A stretch of 12,397 nt of DNA, taken from assembly GCA_035507915.1 (NCBI GenBank), contig DATJNS010000124.1:1-12397 (forward strand). Reading direction: 5' to 3'. The notes beneath the pieces are model-generated. The model did no database searches. It saw nothing but the letters and a program-made list of their open reading frames with translations, and was not told the DNA's origin. This document shows positions 1-6,674 of the stretch, piece after piece; positions within the stretch are counted from its first letter, which is position 1; each line of letters begins with the position of its first letter. The stretch comes from JACQAI01 sp035507915 (GTDB lineage Bacteria > Pseudomonadota > Alphaproteobacteria > Elsterales > Elsteraceae). The position numbers and the translations under genes were made by a program.

Positions 1-155
1 ACAACGACGTCGCCATGCACCGCCACGCGCGCGCCGCCTACGGTACGTTGCTGGGCGCGGTGATCGGCCATTCCGCCTGTCTGGTGTCGGGCGGCGCCGA
101 GCATCAGGGGCCACCCGACGGCGGTTTCGCCGCCATCATCGTACACGTCGCTTGA
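1..155 (+). CDS. Ring-opening amidohydrolase (cyanuric acid hydrolase/barbiturase family), C-terminal fragment
   Basis: This is the 3' end of a gene cut by the left window edge; 50 residues are readable from base 3 to a TGA at 153-155. The fragment contains DVAMHRHARAA followed by VSGGAEHQGPPDGG and a short hydrophobic end. This resembles the C-terminal domain of the AtzD/TrzD/barbiturase family. Members consist of three similar domains with Ser-Lys catalytic chemistry and hydrolyse a ring amide of cyanuric acid or barbituric acid. The GGAEHQGP loop is the conserved C-terminal segment that contributes backbone ligands to a structural divalent metal. The active-site Ser and Lys of the other domains lie outside the window, so substrate cannot be assigned. 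The dioxygenase gene begins 11 bases after the stop, so the two are probably cotranscribed. Family assignment rests on recalled motif similarity over a short piece. Confidence 0.72.
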   Translation, partial: NDVAMHRHARAAYGTLLGAVIGHSACLVSGGAEHQGPPDGGFAAIIVHVA

Positions 156-166
156 GGGAATCGCTG

Positions 167-1156
167 ATGGGCCAGGTTCCCGCCTTCGAAATCGGCGATT
201 TCTACGGTGCCGATCCTGCACGTCGGCAGGCGATCGGACGCGCGATCGGCGAGGCCTGCGCGACCATCGGCTTTTTCCAGGTCGTCGGGCACCGTGTGCC
301 GGCCGATCTGATCGAGCGGGTGCGCGCAGTGTCCTACGCCTTCTTCGACCTGCCGCCGGAAGAAAAGCAGCGCTACCGCCCGCCGGCCGGCGTGCTGCTG
401 CGCGGCTACACCCCGCCCGAGACCAACACGCTGTCACGCAGCCGGCGCATCGAGACGCCGCCCGACTTCCGCGAGCTGATCTCGGCTGGCCCGACCATGA
501 CAGGCCGCGAGTATCCGGAATTTCCCGGCGCGCGGATGTTCTACAACCCCAACATCTGGCCGGAGCGTCCGACGGAGCTCCAGCCGGTCTTCGCCGACTA
601 CGTACGCGCGATGGAGGATCTGTCGCGTGACCTGATGCGGCTGTTCGCGCTCGGCCTTGCGCTGCCGGAAGCCTACTTCGACGGCAAGATCGACCATCAC
701 TTCGGCGTGTTTCATGCGCTGCATTACGGCGCGCGCCGCGATCCGCCGCAGCCGGGCCAGCTGCGTGCCGGCGCCCACAGCGACTTCGGCAGCCTCACGG
801 TGCTGTACCCGCCCGAGGGCGGCGACGGGCTGGAGGTCATGTCGCCCGGCGGCGAATGGGTCGCCGTCGACCCGGTGCCGGGCGCGTTCGTGATCAATAT
901 CGGCGACCTGATGCAGCGCTGGACCAATGATCGTTGGAAATCGACCCTGCACCGCGTGGTCAACCCCTCCGACACGGCGGGCTGGCAGGGACGCCGCCTA
1001 TCGCTCGGCTTCTTCTGCCATCCGAACTACGACGCCGACGTCGCCTGCCTGCCGAGTTGCCTCGCTGAGGGCGAGCGACCGAAATACGACGACATCCTGG
1101 CCGGCGAGTACATGCGCCAGAAGATCATGGCGGTGCGCCACGTGTCCGCGATCTAG
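167..1156 (+). CDS. Isopenicillin N synthase-like 2-oxoglutarate/Fe(II) dioxygenase
   Basis: The protein has 329 residues, the usual size for the DIOX_N plus 2OG-FeII_Oxy family. The N-terminal region (about 5-110) carries the typical IGFFQVVGH segment. The C-terminal jelly roll holds the iron triad: H204 and D206 in AHSDFGSLT, and H262 in STLHRVV. The RxS pair that binds the 2-oxoglutarate carboxylate is R277 and S279 in RRLSLGFF. All catalytic residues are intact, so it should be an active soluble oxygenase that oxidises a substrate with loss of CO2 from 2-oxoglutarate. I chose ATG 167 because GAGGGA (154-159) is well placed before it; an in-frame TTG at 152 overlaps the upstream stop and lacks its own ribosome site. 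The fungal thymine 7-hydroxylases belong to this superfamily, which makes a pyrimidine-type substrate plausible beside a barbiturase-family gene. Flavonoid, gibberellin or ethylene-forming type chemistry cannot be excluded. Confidence 0.9.
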   Translation: MGQVPAFEIGDFYGADPARRQAIGRAIGEACATIGFFQVVGHRVPADLIERVRAVSYAFFDLPPEEKQRYRPPAGVLLRGYTPPETNTLSRSRRIETPPDFRELISAGPTMTGREYPEFPGARMFYNPNIWPERPTELQPVFADYVRAMEDLSRDLMRLFALGLALPEAYFDGKIDHHFGVFHALHYGARRDPPQPGQLRAGAHSDFGSLTVLYPPEGGDGLEVMSPGGEWVAVDPVPGAFVINIGDLMQRWTNDRWKSTLHRVVNPSDTAGWQGRRLSLGFFCHPNYDADVACLPSCLAEGERPKYDDILAGEYMRQKIMAVRHVSAI

Positions 1157-1165
1157 CCGAAATTA

Positions 1166-1221
1166 GACGGGTGCGAGTGGCGTCCGGGACTTGGTCGGAC
1201 GCCGCTCGCCCTCGACCCGTC
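1166..1221. terminator. Long hairpin between convergent genes, probable bidirectional terminator
   Basis: Arms 1173-1186 and 1196-1209 pair over 14 bases with a single G-T position around a 9-base loop. Outside them, GACGGGT (1166-1172) pairs with ACCCGTC (1215-1221), leaving a 5-base bulge at 1210-1214. The element lies between the stop of the dioxygenase gene (1156) and the stop of the opposing MFS gene (1243). A short T-rich stretch (TAATTT on the - strand) follows it only in the leftward direction, so intrinsic termination is likely stronger for the MFS gene than for the dioxygenase gene. Confidence 0.65.
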
Positions 1222-1242
1222 AGTGAGGACCGGCGGCGCCGA

Positions 1243-2637
1243 TCAGTGTGAGATCTCCTCCAGCGCAAGCTGATTGGTCCGCGGGCCAAACAGGCTGATC
1301 GTCGCCGCCACCACGATCATGGCGCCGCCGATCAGCAGGAACACGCCCGTGACGCCGAACGACTTGAGGAAGAAGGCGATGAAAAACCCGGTGAAGATGG
1401 CGCTGAACCGGCTCCATGAATAGACGAAGCCCACGGCACGCGCGCGGATCCGCGTCGGATAAATCTCCGCCATGTAGTTGTGGTAGGAGAACGAGAGCCA
1501 AGTCAGCAGCATGGTCTGGATCGCGCCGAGCACGATCAAGGCCCCGGCGACCGTCTGCAGCGAGAAGATCACGCCGCACACCGCCATGCCGACGGATGAC
1601 AGCGCCACCTGCCACTTGCGCTCCATGCGATCGGCGAACAGCGTGCTCGCCAATGCGAACGCGGGATAAGCCAGCGCGATGATGAAGGTGTATTCGAGCG
1701 ACTTGGTGATCAGGATGCCCTTCTCGATCAGGAGCGTCGGCACCCAGTTGGCGAAGCCGTAGAAGCCGATGGTCGACCCGAAGCTCACCACGGTCATCAT
1801 CAACGTGCGGCGGATGTAGGCCGGCGCGAACGCCTCGCGGTACCGGCCGGCCTGCGGGCTTTCCGCCACCGGCCGCCCCGGCGGCGGCAAAGCCCGGCCA
1901 TAGTCGGCCTCGACGCGAGCCTCGATGGCCCCGATGACGCGCTCGGCGTCGGCCAGCCTGCCGTGCTGCGCGAGCCAGCGCGGCGACTCCGGCAGCCGCC
2001 ACCGCAAGATCCACACGAAGATCGCGCCCAGCGAACCGATGATCACCACCCAACGCCAGCCCGAGAGCCCCGCCGGGCTCAACGGCACCAACAGCCAGGC
2101 CAGCAGCGCCACCGTCGGCACGGCGATGAAGCCCACGCCCTGCTGGAATGCGAAGGCTTTGCCGCGGGCCGACTTCGGCACCAGCTCGGAAATGTAGCTG
2201 TCGATCGTGACCAGCTCGACGCCGATCCCGACGCCGCCGATCATGCGCCACAAATTGACGCCGTCCGCCGTGTCCTGGAAGGCGAGGATCAGGGTGCAGG
2301 CGCTGTACCACAGCAGCGAGTAGGTGAAGATCGCCCGTCGCCCGAACTTGTCGGCGACGAATGCGAAGGCGATCGTCCCGATGAACAGACCAGTGAACAG
2401 GGCGGCGATGAACGAGGCGAGGCCCGTCATGCCGAACAGGCTCGTCGTCGTCGCGGTGAAGATCTTGTCCGAGAACAGCCCGGGGGCGACGTAACCGGTG
2501 AAGAACAGATCGTAGATCTCGAACATGCCGCCGAGCGAGATCAGGGTGACGAGCCCCCAGATGTGGCGCGTCATCGGCAGCCGGTCGAGCCGCGCCGTGA
2601 TCAAGGCCGCGGGTGTGACTTGGTTGACCGTGTCCAT
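1243..2637 (-). CDS. MFS transporter, sugar-porter/NiaP-like metabolite symporter (paralogue 1)
   Basis: This 464-residue inner-membrane protein has about 12 hydrophobic segments. Its marks are TM1 with GGMFEIYDLF (acidic E40 and D43), the loop 2-3 motif VADKFGRR (94-101), R131 with GIGVEL in TM4, PESPRWL (216-222) ending the first six-helix half, and RIRARAVGF in the second half. These features belong to the sugar-porter/NiaP/aromatic-acid symporter branch of MFS, which imports small organic acids and related metabolites with protons. It is roughly half identical to the two other MFS paralogues here and shares their ISH C-terminus. ATG 2637 was chosen because a GGGGGAAACCACG leader directly precedes it, exactly as at the divergent paralogue; a Met five codons upstream is the alternative. 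It is transcribed divergently from paralogue 2. The substrate is unknown. Confidence 0.9.
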   Translation of the reverse strand: MDTVNQVTPAALITARLDRLPMTRHIWGLVTLISLGGMFEIYDLFFTGYVAPGLFSDKIFTATTTSLFGMTGLASFIAALFTGLFIGTIAFAFVADKFGRRAIFTYSLLWYSACTLILAFQDTADGVNLWRMIGGVGIGVELVTIDSYISELVPKSARGKAFAFQQGVGFIAVPTVALLAWLLVPLSPAGLSGWRWVVIIGSLGAIFVWILRWRLPESPRWLAQHGRLADAERVIGAIEARVEADYGRALPPPGRPVAESPQAGRYREAFAPAYIRRTLMMTVVSFGSTIGFYGFANWVPTLLIEKGILITKSLEYTFIIALAYPAFALASTLFADRMERKWQVALSSVGMAVCGVIFSLQTVAGALIVLGAIQTMLLTWLSFSYHNYMAEIYPTRIRARAVGFVYSWSRFSAIFTGFFIAFFLKSFGVTGVFLLIGGAMIVVAATISLFGPRTNQLALEEISH

Positions 2638-2896
2638 CGTGGTTTCCCCCATGGGCCCGTTTCGGACCGTCGTTTCTTCAGCCGGGAGACGATACCCCCG
2701 GCGACCGTCGGCATCTATATCACGACATCGCCGCGCGTCCTGCCGGCGCCGTCGATTCGCCGGACGTCCCACGCCGCCGGTCGGCGCCGTAGGTGGGCAG
2801 CCTTTTGATTCCAATCGCCGCGCCAAAGCCGCTAGTGTCGCAGGCGTGACTGTCGAGCCCGGTCAACGGGCCGACGACAATCGGGGGAAACCACGC
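2638..2896. promoter_or_regulatory. Divergent promoter region between two MFS paralogues
   Basis: This 259-base gap separates the start codons of the two divergent MFS genes and must hold both promoters. Its two ends carry the same 13-base GGGGGAAACCACG ribosome-binding leader, at 2638-2650 on the - strand and 2883-2895 on the + strand. A TATAGA hexamer on the - strand (2714-2719) is a possible -10 box, but no convincing -35 partner is seen. I find no small gene here that I can support. Confidence 0.5.
2852..2875 (+). promoter_or_regulatory. Small hairpin in the leader of MFS paralogue 2
   Basis: GTCG plus GCCCG (2852-2855 and 2857-2861) pair with CGGGC plus CGAC (2867-2871 and 2872-2875), with one bulged A and a 5-base loop. 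It ends 7 bases before the ribosome-binding leader of the + strand MFS gene. It could be an operator or a structured leader; the stem is short, and in GC-rich DNA it may be chance. Confidence 0.25.
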
Positions 2897-4297
2897 ATGA
2901 GCACCGCATCATCCGGGCGAGCGCCCGCCGAAGCCATCCTCGCGCGTCTCGATCGCCTGCCGGCGACGCGCCACATCTGGCATCTGGTGGCGCTGCTGTC
3001 GCTCGGCGGCATGTTCGAGATCTACGACCTGTTCCTGACCGCATACATCATCCCCGGCCTGATCAAGGCGGGCCTGTTGACCGGCGTGTCGGTCGCGATC
3101 TTCACCGGCCCGGCGCTGTTCGTCGCCGCAACCTTCACGGGCCTGTTCATCGGTACGTTCGTGTTCGGCTACGTCGCCGACAAATACGGCCGGCGCACGA
3201 TCTTCACCTTCTCGATGCTGTGGTACAGCGTCGCGACCTTCATCATGGCGCTGCAGAACACCGGTCTGGAGGTATGTCTGTGGCGTCTGATCGCCGGTAT
3301 CGGCATCGGTATCGAGCTCGTGACCATCGACACCTACGTCGCCGAGCTGGTGCCGAAGGCTTTGCGCGGGCGCGCATTCGCCTTCAATCAGATGGTGCAG
3401 CTGTCGGTCGTGCCGATCGTCGCGTTCATCGCCTACATGCTGGTGCCGCAGGCGCCGTTCGGTGTCTCGGGTTGGCGCTGGGTGGTCGTGATCGGATCGC
3501 TCGGCGCGCTCGCCGTCTGGGTGCTGCGCCGGCGCATTCCGGAGAGCCCGCGTTGGCTGATCAATCAGGGCCGGCTCGACGAAGCCGAGGCGGTGACAGC
3601 CGCCATCGAAGCGCAAGTCAGTCGCGATCTCGGCGGCGGACCGTTGCCGGCGCCGGCGGACCACGCACTCGACAAGCTCGAGCCGGCCGGCCGATTCGCC
3701 GAGATCTGGCAACCACCCTATCGCAGCCGCACCATCATGCTGATGGTGTTCCAGTTCTTCCAGACGTTCGGCTACTACGGCTTCGCGGCGTGGGTCCCGA
3801 CCCTGATCGCGCAACAGGCCGGCATCAATCTCGGCGCCAGCCTGCTCTATTCCTTCATCATCGCGATCGCCAATCCGTTCGGCCCGATGCTCGGCATGGG
3901 CTTCGCGGATCGCACGGAGCGCAAGTGGCAGGTCGTCGGCGCGGCCTGCTGCATCGCCGTGTTCGGCATGCTGTTCGCCTATCAGAGCACGATGGCGCTG
4001 CTGATCGGCTTCGGCATCCTGATCACGCTGGCCAACAACGTGCTGTCCTACTCGTTCCACGGCTACCAGAGCGAGCTGTTCCCGACCCGCGTGCGCGCGC
4101 GCGCGGTCGGCTTCACCTACTCGTTCAGCCGTCTCAGCACGGTGTTCGCCAGCTTCATCATCGCGTTCTTCCTCAACAGCGCGGGCACGAAGGGTGTGTT
4201 CGCGCTGATCGCGTTCGCGATGCTGATGGTGGTGCTGTCGATCGGCATCTGGGGGCCGCGGACGCGCGCGCTCGAGCTCGAGCAGATCTCGCACTAA
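2897..4297 (+). CDS. MFS transporter, sugar-porter/NiaP-like metabolite symporter (paralogue 2)
   Basis: This 466-residue 12-helix inner-membrane transporter is complete. Visible motifs are GGMFEIYDLF in TM1 (E41 and D44), GYVADKYGRR (91-100), R130 with GIGIE up to E140 in TM4, PESPRWL (215-221), and RVRARAVGFTYSFSR in the second half. ATG 2897 follows the GGGGGAAACCACG leader. The frame stays open upstream to 2525, but that stretch runs antisense over the start of the divergent gene and does not look like protein. By ungapped alignment by eye it differs from paralogue 3 at about 51 of 466 positions (about 89% identity), and it lies in inverted orientation to it. Differences cluster in helix-lining positions and the central loop, so the pair may have diverged in substrate preference. 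Expected role: proton-coupled uptake of a small organic acid or N-heterocycle, which is inference. Confidence 0.92.
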   Translation: MSTASSGRAPAEAILARLDRLPATRHIWHLVALLSLGGMFEIYDLFLTAYIIPGLIKAGLLTGVSVAIFTGPALFVAATFTGLFIGTFVFGYVADKYGRRTIFTFSMLWYSVATFIMALQNTGLEVCLWRLIAGIGIGIELVTIDTYVAELVPKALRGRAFAFNQMVQLSVVPIVAFIAYMLVPQAPFGVSGWRWVVVIGSLGALAVWVLRRRIPESPRWLINQGRLDEAEAVTAAIEAQVSRDLGGGPLPAPADHALDKLEPAGRFAEIWQPPYRSRTIMLMVFQFFQTFGYYGFAAWVPTLIAQQAGINLGASLLYSFIIAIANPFGPMLGMGFADRTERKWQVVGAACCIAVFGMLFAYQSTMALLIGFGILITLANNVLSYSFHGYQSELFPTRVRARAVGFTYSFSRLSTVFASFIIAFFLNSAGTKGVFALIAFAMLMVVLSIGIWGPRTRALELEQISH

Positions 4298-4304
4298 AGG
4301 TAAC

Positions 4305-4340
4305 CGTCACGGGCGACGCGCCGCCGCGCCGCCCGTGACG
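4305..4340. terminator. Hairpin between convergent MFS and M24 genes
   Basis: CGTCACGGGCG (4305-4315) and CGCCCGTGACG (4330-4340) form a perfect 11-base stem around a 14-base GC-rich loop. It sits between the stop of MFS paralogue 2 (4297) and the stop of the opposing M24 gene (4350), which fits a shared bidirectional terminator. No T run follows on either strand, so termination efficiency is uncertain. Confidence 0.6.
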
Positions 4341-4349
4341 CGCTCCGCG

Positions 4350-5528
4350 TCAGCGATCCCGCTTCACGAACAGCTGGCGCGGGAAGTCCGCGAAGGTCTT
4401 GGCGCCTTGGGCGGTGACGACGAACGACTCGCTGACCACGAGCCCGTATTTGTCGAGCCACAGCGCCGGGATGCAGTGGAACGTCATGTTGGGCTCGAGC
4501 ACGGTGCGGTCGCCGGCGCGCAGGCTGCAGGTCAGCTCGCCCCAGGTCGGCGGATAGCCGATGCCGACCGGGTAGCCGATGCGCGAGTCCTTCTCGATGC
4601 CGTGGCGCGCGATCGTACGCCGCCACACTGCCTCGAGCGCCTCGCAGGTCGCGCCCGGACGCGCGGCGTCGAGCACGGCTTCGAGCCCTTCGACGATCAC
4701 CTTGACGGTATCGGTCATGCGCGGGTCGGGCTCGCCGAGATAGATGCAGCGCGACAGGGGGGCGTGGTAGCGGTGCCGGCAACCGCCCATCTCGATGTAG
4801 TAGAGATCGTCCGGCGCGAGCGGCGCGTCGGTCCAACTCAGATGCGGCGCGGCGCAGATCTCGCCCACCATCGCGTTGGGCGGCTTGCACGTGAAGGTGC
4901 CGCCGATCTCCGACGTCCCGCCGGTCGTCACCTTGTAGAGCGCGGCCATCACGTCGCACTGGCGGGTACCGACGGCGGCCGCGTCGATCGCGGCCTGCAT
5001 GGCGGCGCCGGCGATCTTGCCGGCCTCCATCAGGAACTGGATCTCGCGATCGGACTTCCTCAGGCGCACCCAGTTGACCAGCAGAAAGGCGTCCGCGAAG
5101 GTCGCGTTGGGTAGCCCCGCGGTCAGGATCGCGTGCCAACGCGCGGTGTAGTAGTAGTCGTCCATCTCGACGCCGATGCGGCGTCTGCTCCAACCGCGCG
5201 CCTCGATCAGCTTGACGAGCAGCTCCATCGGGTGGCGCTCCGTCGAGCCGACATAGTTGTCGGGATAGGGGACGACGTTGGCCTCGGCGAGGAACGCGGT
5301 GAAGCGCGCGCCCACGGCGTCCATCTTGCGGCCGAACCAGATCGGCTCCTCCTGATCGGCGGCGACCAGGACCATCTGCGGCGTGTAGAACGACCAGCCG
5401 TCGTAGCCCGTGAGATAGAATTGGTTGGCCGGGCTGGCGACCAGCAGCAGCTCGATGTTCCGTTCCGCCATCCGCTGCTTGGTCCGGCGCAGGCGCTCGA
5501 GATACTCCGACCGATCGAACAAGGTCAT
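4350..5528 (-). CDS. M24-family hydrolase resembling ectoine hydrolase DoeA/creatinase
   Basis: The 392-residue protein has a creatinase N-terminal domain (about 8-155) and a pita-bread M24 domain (about 160-385). The usual five metal ligands of aminopeptidases are mostly gone: the two Asp positions read E246 and P257, the GHGIG His is replaced within GYPVGIGYPPTWGE (318-331), the EP Glu is replaced in FHCIPALW (350-357), and only E367 in SESF remains. H229 in the PHLSW segment matches the His that is catalytic in metal-free creatinase. RYHAPLSR and GYPVGIGYPP closely recall DoeA, the ectoine hydrolase that opens the cyclic amidine of ectoine. A soluble, metal-independent C-N hydrolase for a small cyclic or guanidino/amidine substrate is therefore likely. 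No ectoine pathway partners (doeB, doeC, doeD, ectoine ABC importer) are in the window, so I do not assign ectoine as substrate. Its start lies 27 bases after the RidA stop, so it is the last gene of a three-gene operon. Confidence 0.85.
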   Translation of the reverse strand: MTLFDRSEYLERLRRTKQRMAERNIELLLVASPANQFYLTGYDGWSFYTPQMVLVAADQEEPIWFGRKMDAVGARFTAFLAEANVVPYPDNYVGSTERHPMELLVKLIEARGWSRRRIGVEMDDYYYTARWHAILTAGLPNATFADAFLLVNWVRLRKSDREIQFLMEAGKIAGAAMQAAIDAAAVGTRQCDVMAALYKVTTGGTSEIGGTFTCKPPNAMVGEICAAPHLSWTDAPLAPDDLYYIEMGGCRHRYHAPLSRCIYLGEPDPRMTDTVKVIVEGLEAVLDAARPGATCEALEAVWRRTIARHGIEKDSRIGYPVGIGYPPTWGELTCSLRAGDRTVLEPNMTFHCIPALWLDKYGLVVSESFVVTAQGAKTFADFPRQLFVKRDR

Positions 5529-5555
5529 GCGCGCCTACCGGTTGATGCCCCAAGC

Positions 5556-5942
5556 TCAGCCGAGAACGGCCATGAAGTCGGCTTGCACCAGCGCCGCGCT
5601 GTCGGCCGGCAAAGGCTGCGTGTGTCGCGCCGGTCGCGACTCCGGGTCGGGAAACATCTTCAGCCATTCCTCGTTCAGCGCGGCGCGCTGCTTGGCCGGA
5701 TCCTTGACCCAGAACGTGATCTTGATGATGTCCTCGACGGTGCCGCCGGCGGCCTCGATATCGTGACGGATGCCCCGGAACACGTTGGCGACCTGCTCGC
5801 CCAGCGTGGCCGGCAGCTCGCGGCTGCCGGGATTGCGGCCGCCGATCACGCTCGAGACGACGATGCTGCCGATCCGGCAGGCGTTCGGGATCGGATTCTC
5901 GTGGCGCGCCTGGGAGCCGTTGACGCTGCGCCGTCTTGCCAT
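5556..5942 (-). CDS. RidA/YjgF-family imine deaminase-like protein
   Basis: This is a 128-residue single-domain protein, the normal length for the Rid family, which forms cytosolic trimers. It shows HENPIPNACRIGSIVVSS near the N-terminus, EAAGGTVEDIIKITFWVKD in the middle, and PARHTQPLP with R106 at the position of the substrate-binding Arg105 of E. coli RidA. That Arg predicts hydrolysis of enamine/imine intermediates to keto acids and ammonia. The Glu that follows in RidA (the EIE segment) is absent, reading VQADF. ATG 5942 starts 8 bases after the stop of the VOC gene, and its ribosome site overlaps that stop, so the two are translationally coupled. A frame extending further upstream overlaps the VOC gene and is not needed. 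RidA homologues (for example RutC) accompany pyrimidine and amino-compound catabolism, which fits an operon with a cyclic C-N hydrolase. Confidence 0.88.
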   Translation of the reverse strand: MARRRSVNGSQARHENPIPNACRIGSIVVSSVIGGRNPGSRELPATLGEQVANVFRGIRHDIEAAGGTVEDIIKITFWVKDPAKQRAALNEEWLKMFPDPESRPARHTQPLPADSAALVQADFMAVLG

Positions 5943-5950
5943 GTCGGATC

Positions 5951-6532
5951 TCACGCCGTGGCGGGTTGCGGCGATTTGAACTCCGGGAGGTCCTCGGCGC
6001 GGTCCTGGAGCGCCGCTGCGCCTTCGGTCGGCAGTTCGACCGCAAAGTTGAGCGCGGCGTTGATGTCGCCTTCCCAGGTTTCGCGCGGCAGCTCGTACAG
6101 GAGCTCGACCCCATAGCCGTTCGGGTCGTGGATGTAGAGGCTGTGCGTCATCCCGTGATCGATGCGGCGATCGAACTTGACGCCGCGCTCCTGCAGGTAG
6201 GCGAGCTGCTTCAGCCAGGCTTCGCGGCTCGGCAACGCGATGGCGATATGGCTGATCGCGCACGGCATGCCGTGCATGCGCCAGTCGGTCGACGGCGCCG
6301 GCAGGCTCGGATTCTCGATCAGCGCGATATCGTGGTGGCTCATCGCGCCATCGCCGTGGTCGCCGCTGTAGAAGCGCATCTTGGGCGGGTTGGGCCGCGT
6401 CGGCGTCGGATAGAGCTCGCCGACTTGCTTGAGGCCGATGATCTCGGTCCAGAAGCGGTGCGACTCCTCCATATTGCGGACGTTGATGACCAAGTGGTTG
6501 AGGCCGATGGGCGTGACGGGTGCGTTTGCCAT
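5951..6532 (-). CDS. VOC-superfamily metalloenzyme (extradiol dioxygenase/glyoxalase-like)
   Basis: The 193-residue protein has two beta-alpha-beta-beta-beta VOC modules (about 9-72 and 92-147) plus a roughly 45-residue C-terminal tail beginning ETWEGDINAALNF. Likely metal ligands are H13 in LNHLVINV, H95 in SHIAIAL and E143 in GYGVELLYE, the two-His one-Glu set of type I extradiol dioxygenases. H66 or H67 at the end of module one could add a fourth ligand as in glyoxalase I. It may therefore be an oxygenase, a lyase/epimerase or a glyoxalase; the sequence does not decide. ATG 6532 has a strong GGAGGAG ribosome site 8 bases upstream. It is the first gene of the leftward operon with RidA and the M24 hydrolase, and diverges from the ACS transporter gene. 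Confidence 0.85.
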   Translation of the reverse strand: MANAPVTPIGLNHLVINVRNMEESHRFWTEIIGLKQVGELYPTPTRPNPPKMRFYSGDHGDGAMSHHDIALIENPSLPAPSTDWRMHGMPCAISHIAIALPSREAWLKQLAYLQERGVKFDRRIDHGMTHSLYIHDPNGYGVELLYELPRETWEGDINAALNFAVELPTEGAAALQDRAEDLPEFKSPQPATA

Positions 6533-6564
6533 CCCGAGGTCTCCTCCGGTTGACCGTTCGTCCC

Positions 6565-6570
6565 TTTATA
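6565..6570 (-). promoter_or_regulatory. Candidate -10 box of the VOC-RidA-M24 operon
   Basis: TATAAA on the - strand lies 33 bases upstream of the VOC start codon, in an otherwise GC-rich gap, with room for a short leader containing the GGAGGAG site. No matching -35 hexamer is seen 16-18 bases upstream, so the promoter may need an activator. This is inference from position and sequence only. Confidence 0.35.
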
Positions 6571-6603
6571 GTGCGGCCCGGATCCGATGGCCACGCGTGA
6601 TGC

Positions 6604-6649
6604 GGCAAGCCCGGCATCGTTGCCAGGACCGCGCCGGTAGCCGAATATC
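6604..6649 (+). promoter_or_regulatory. Candidate promoter of the ACS transporter operon with an overlapping inverted repeat
   Basis: TTGCCA (6620-6625) is one mismatch from a -35 consensus and lies 17-18 bases from GAATAT/AATATC (6643-6649), a weak -10. The strong GGGAGGA ribosome site follows at 6661. An inverted repeat GGCAA-N11-TTGCC (6604-6608 and 6620-6624) overlaps the -35 box and could be an operator for a regulator not encoded in the window. Short repeats of this size arise by chance, so confidence is low. Confidence 0.3.
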
Positions 6650-6674
6650 GCCGCACCGCCGGGAGGAATTCGTC

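Noticed and set aside
1..155. Assigning atzD or a barbiturase name to the first fragment
   Set aside because: Only the last 50 residues are visible and they do not separate cyanuric acid hydrolases from barbiturases or uncharacterised relatives.
152..166. TTG start at 152 for the dioxygenase, overlapping the upstream stop
   Set aside because: ATG 167 has a GAGGGA ribosome site at the right distance, and the extra five residues are not needed by the fold.
4350..5528. Calling the M24 gene doeA (ectoine hydrolase)
   Set aside because: The signature residues are DoeA-like, but none of the ectoine degradation or uptake genes is present in the window, so only the family level is supported.
4294..6114. 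A 606-codon open frame on the - strand overlapping the M24 and RidA genes
   Set aside because: It is Arg/Ala/Gly-rich with no recognisable domain and is out of phase with two clear protein families; such open shadow frames are expected at this GC content.
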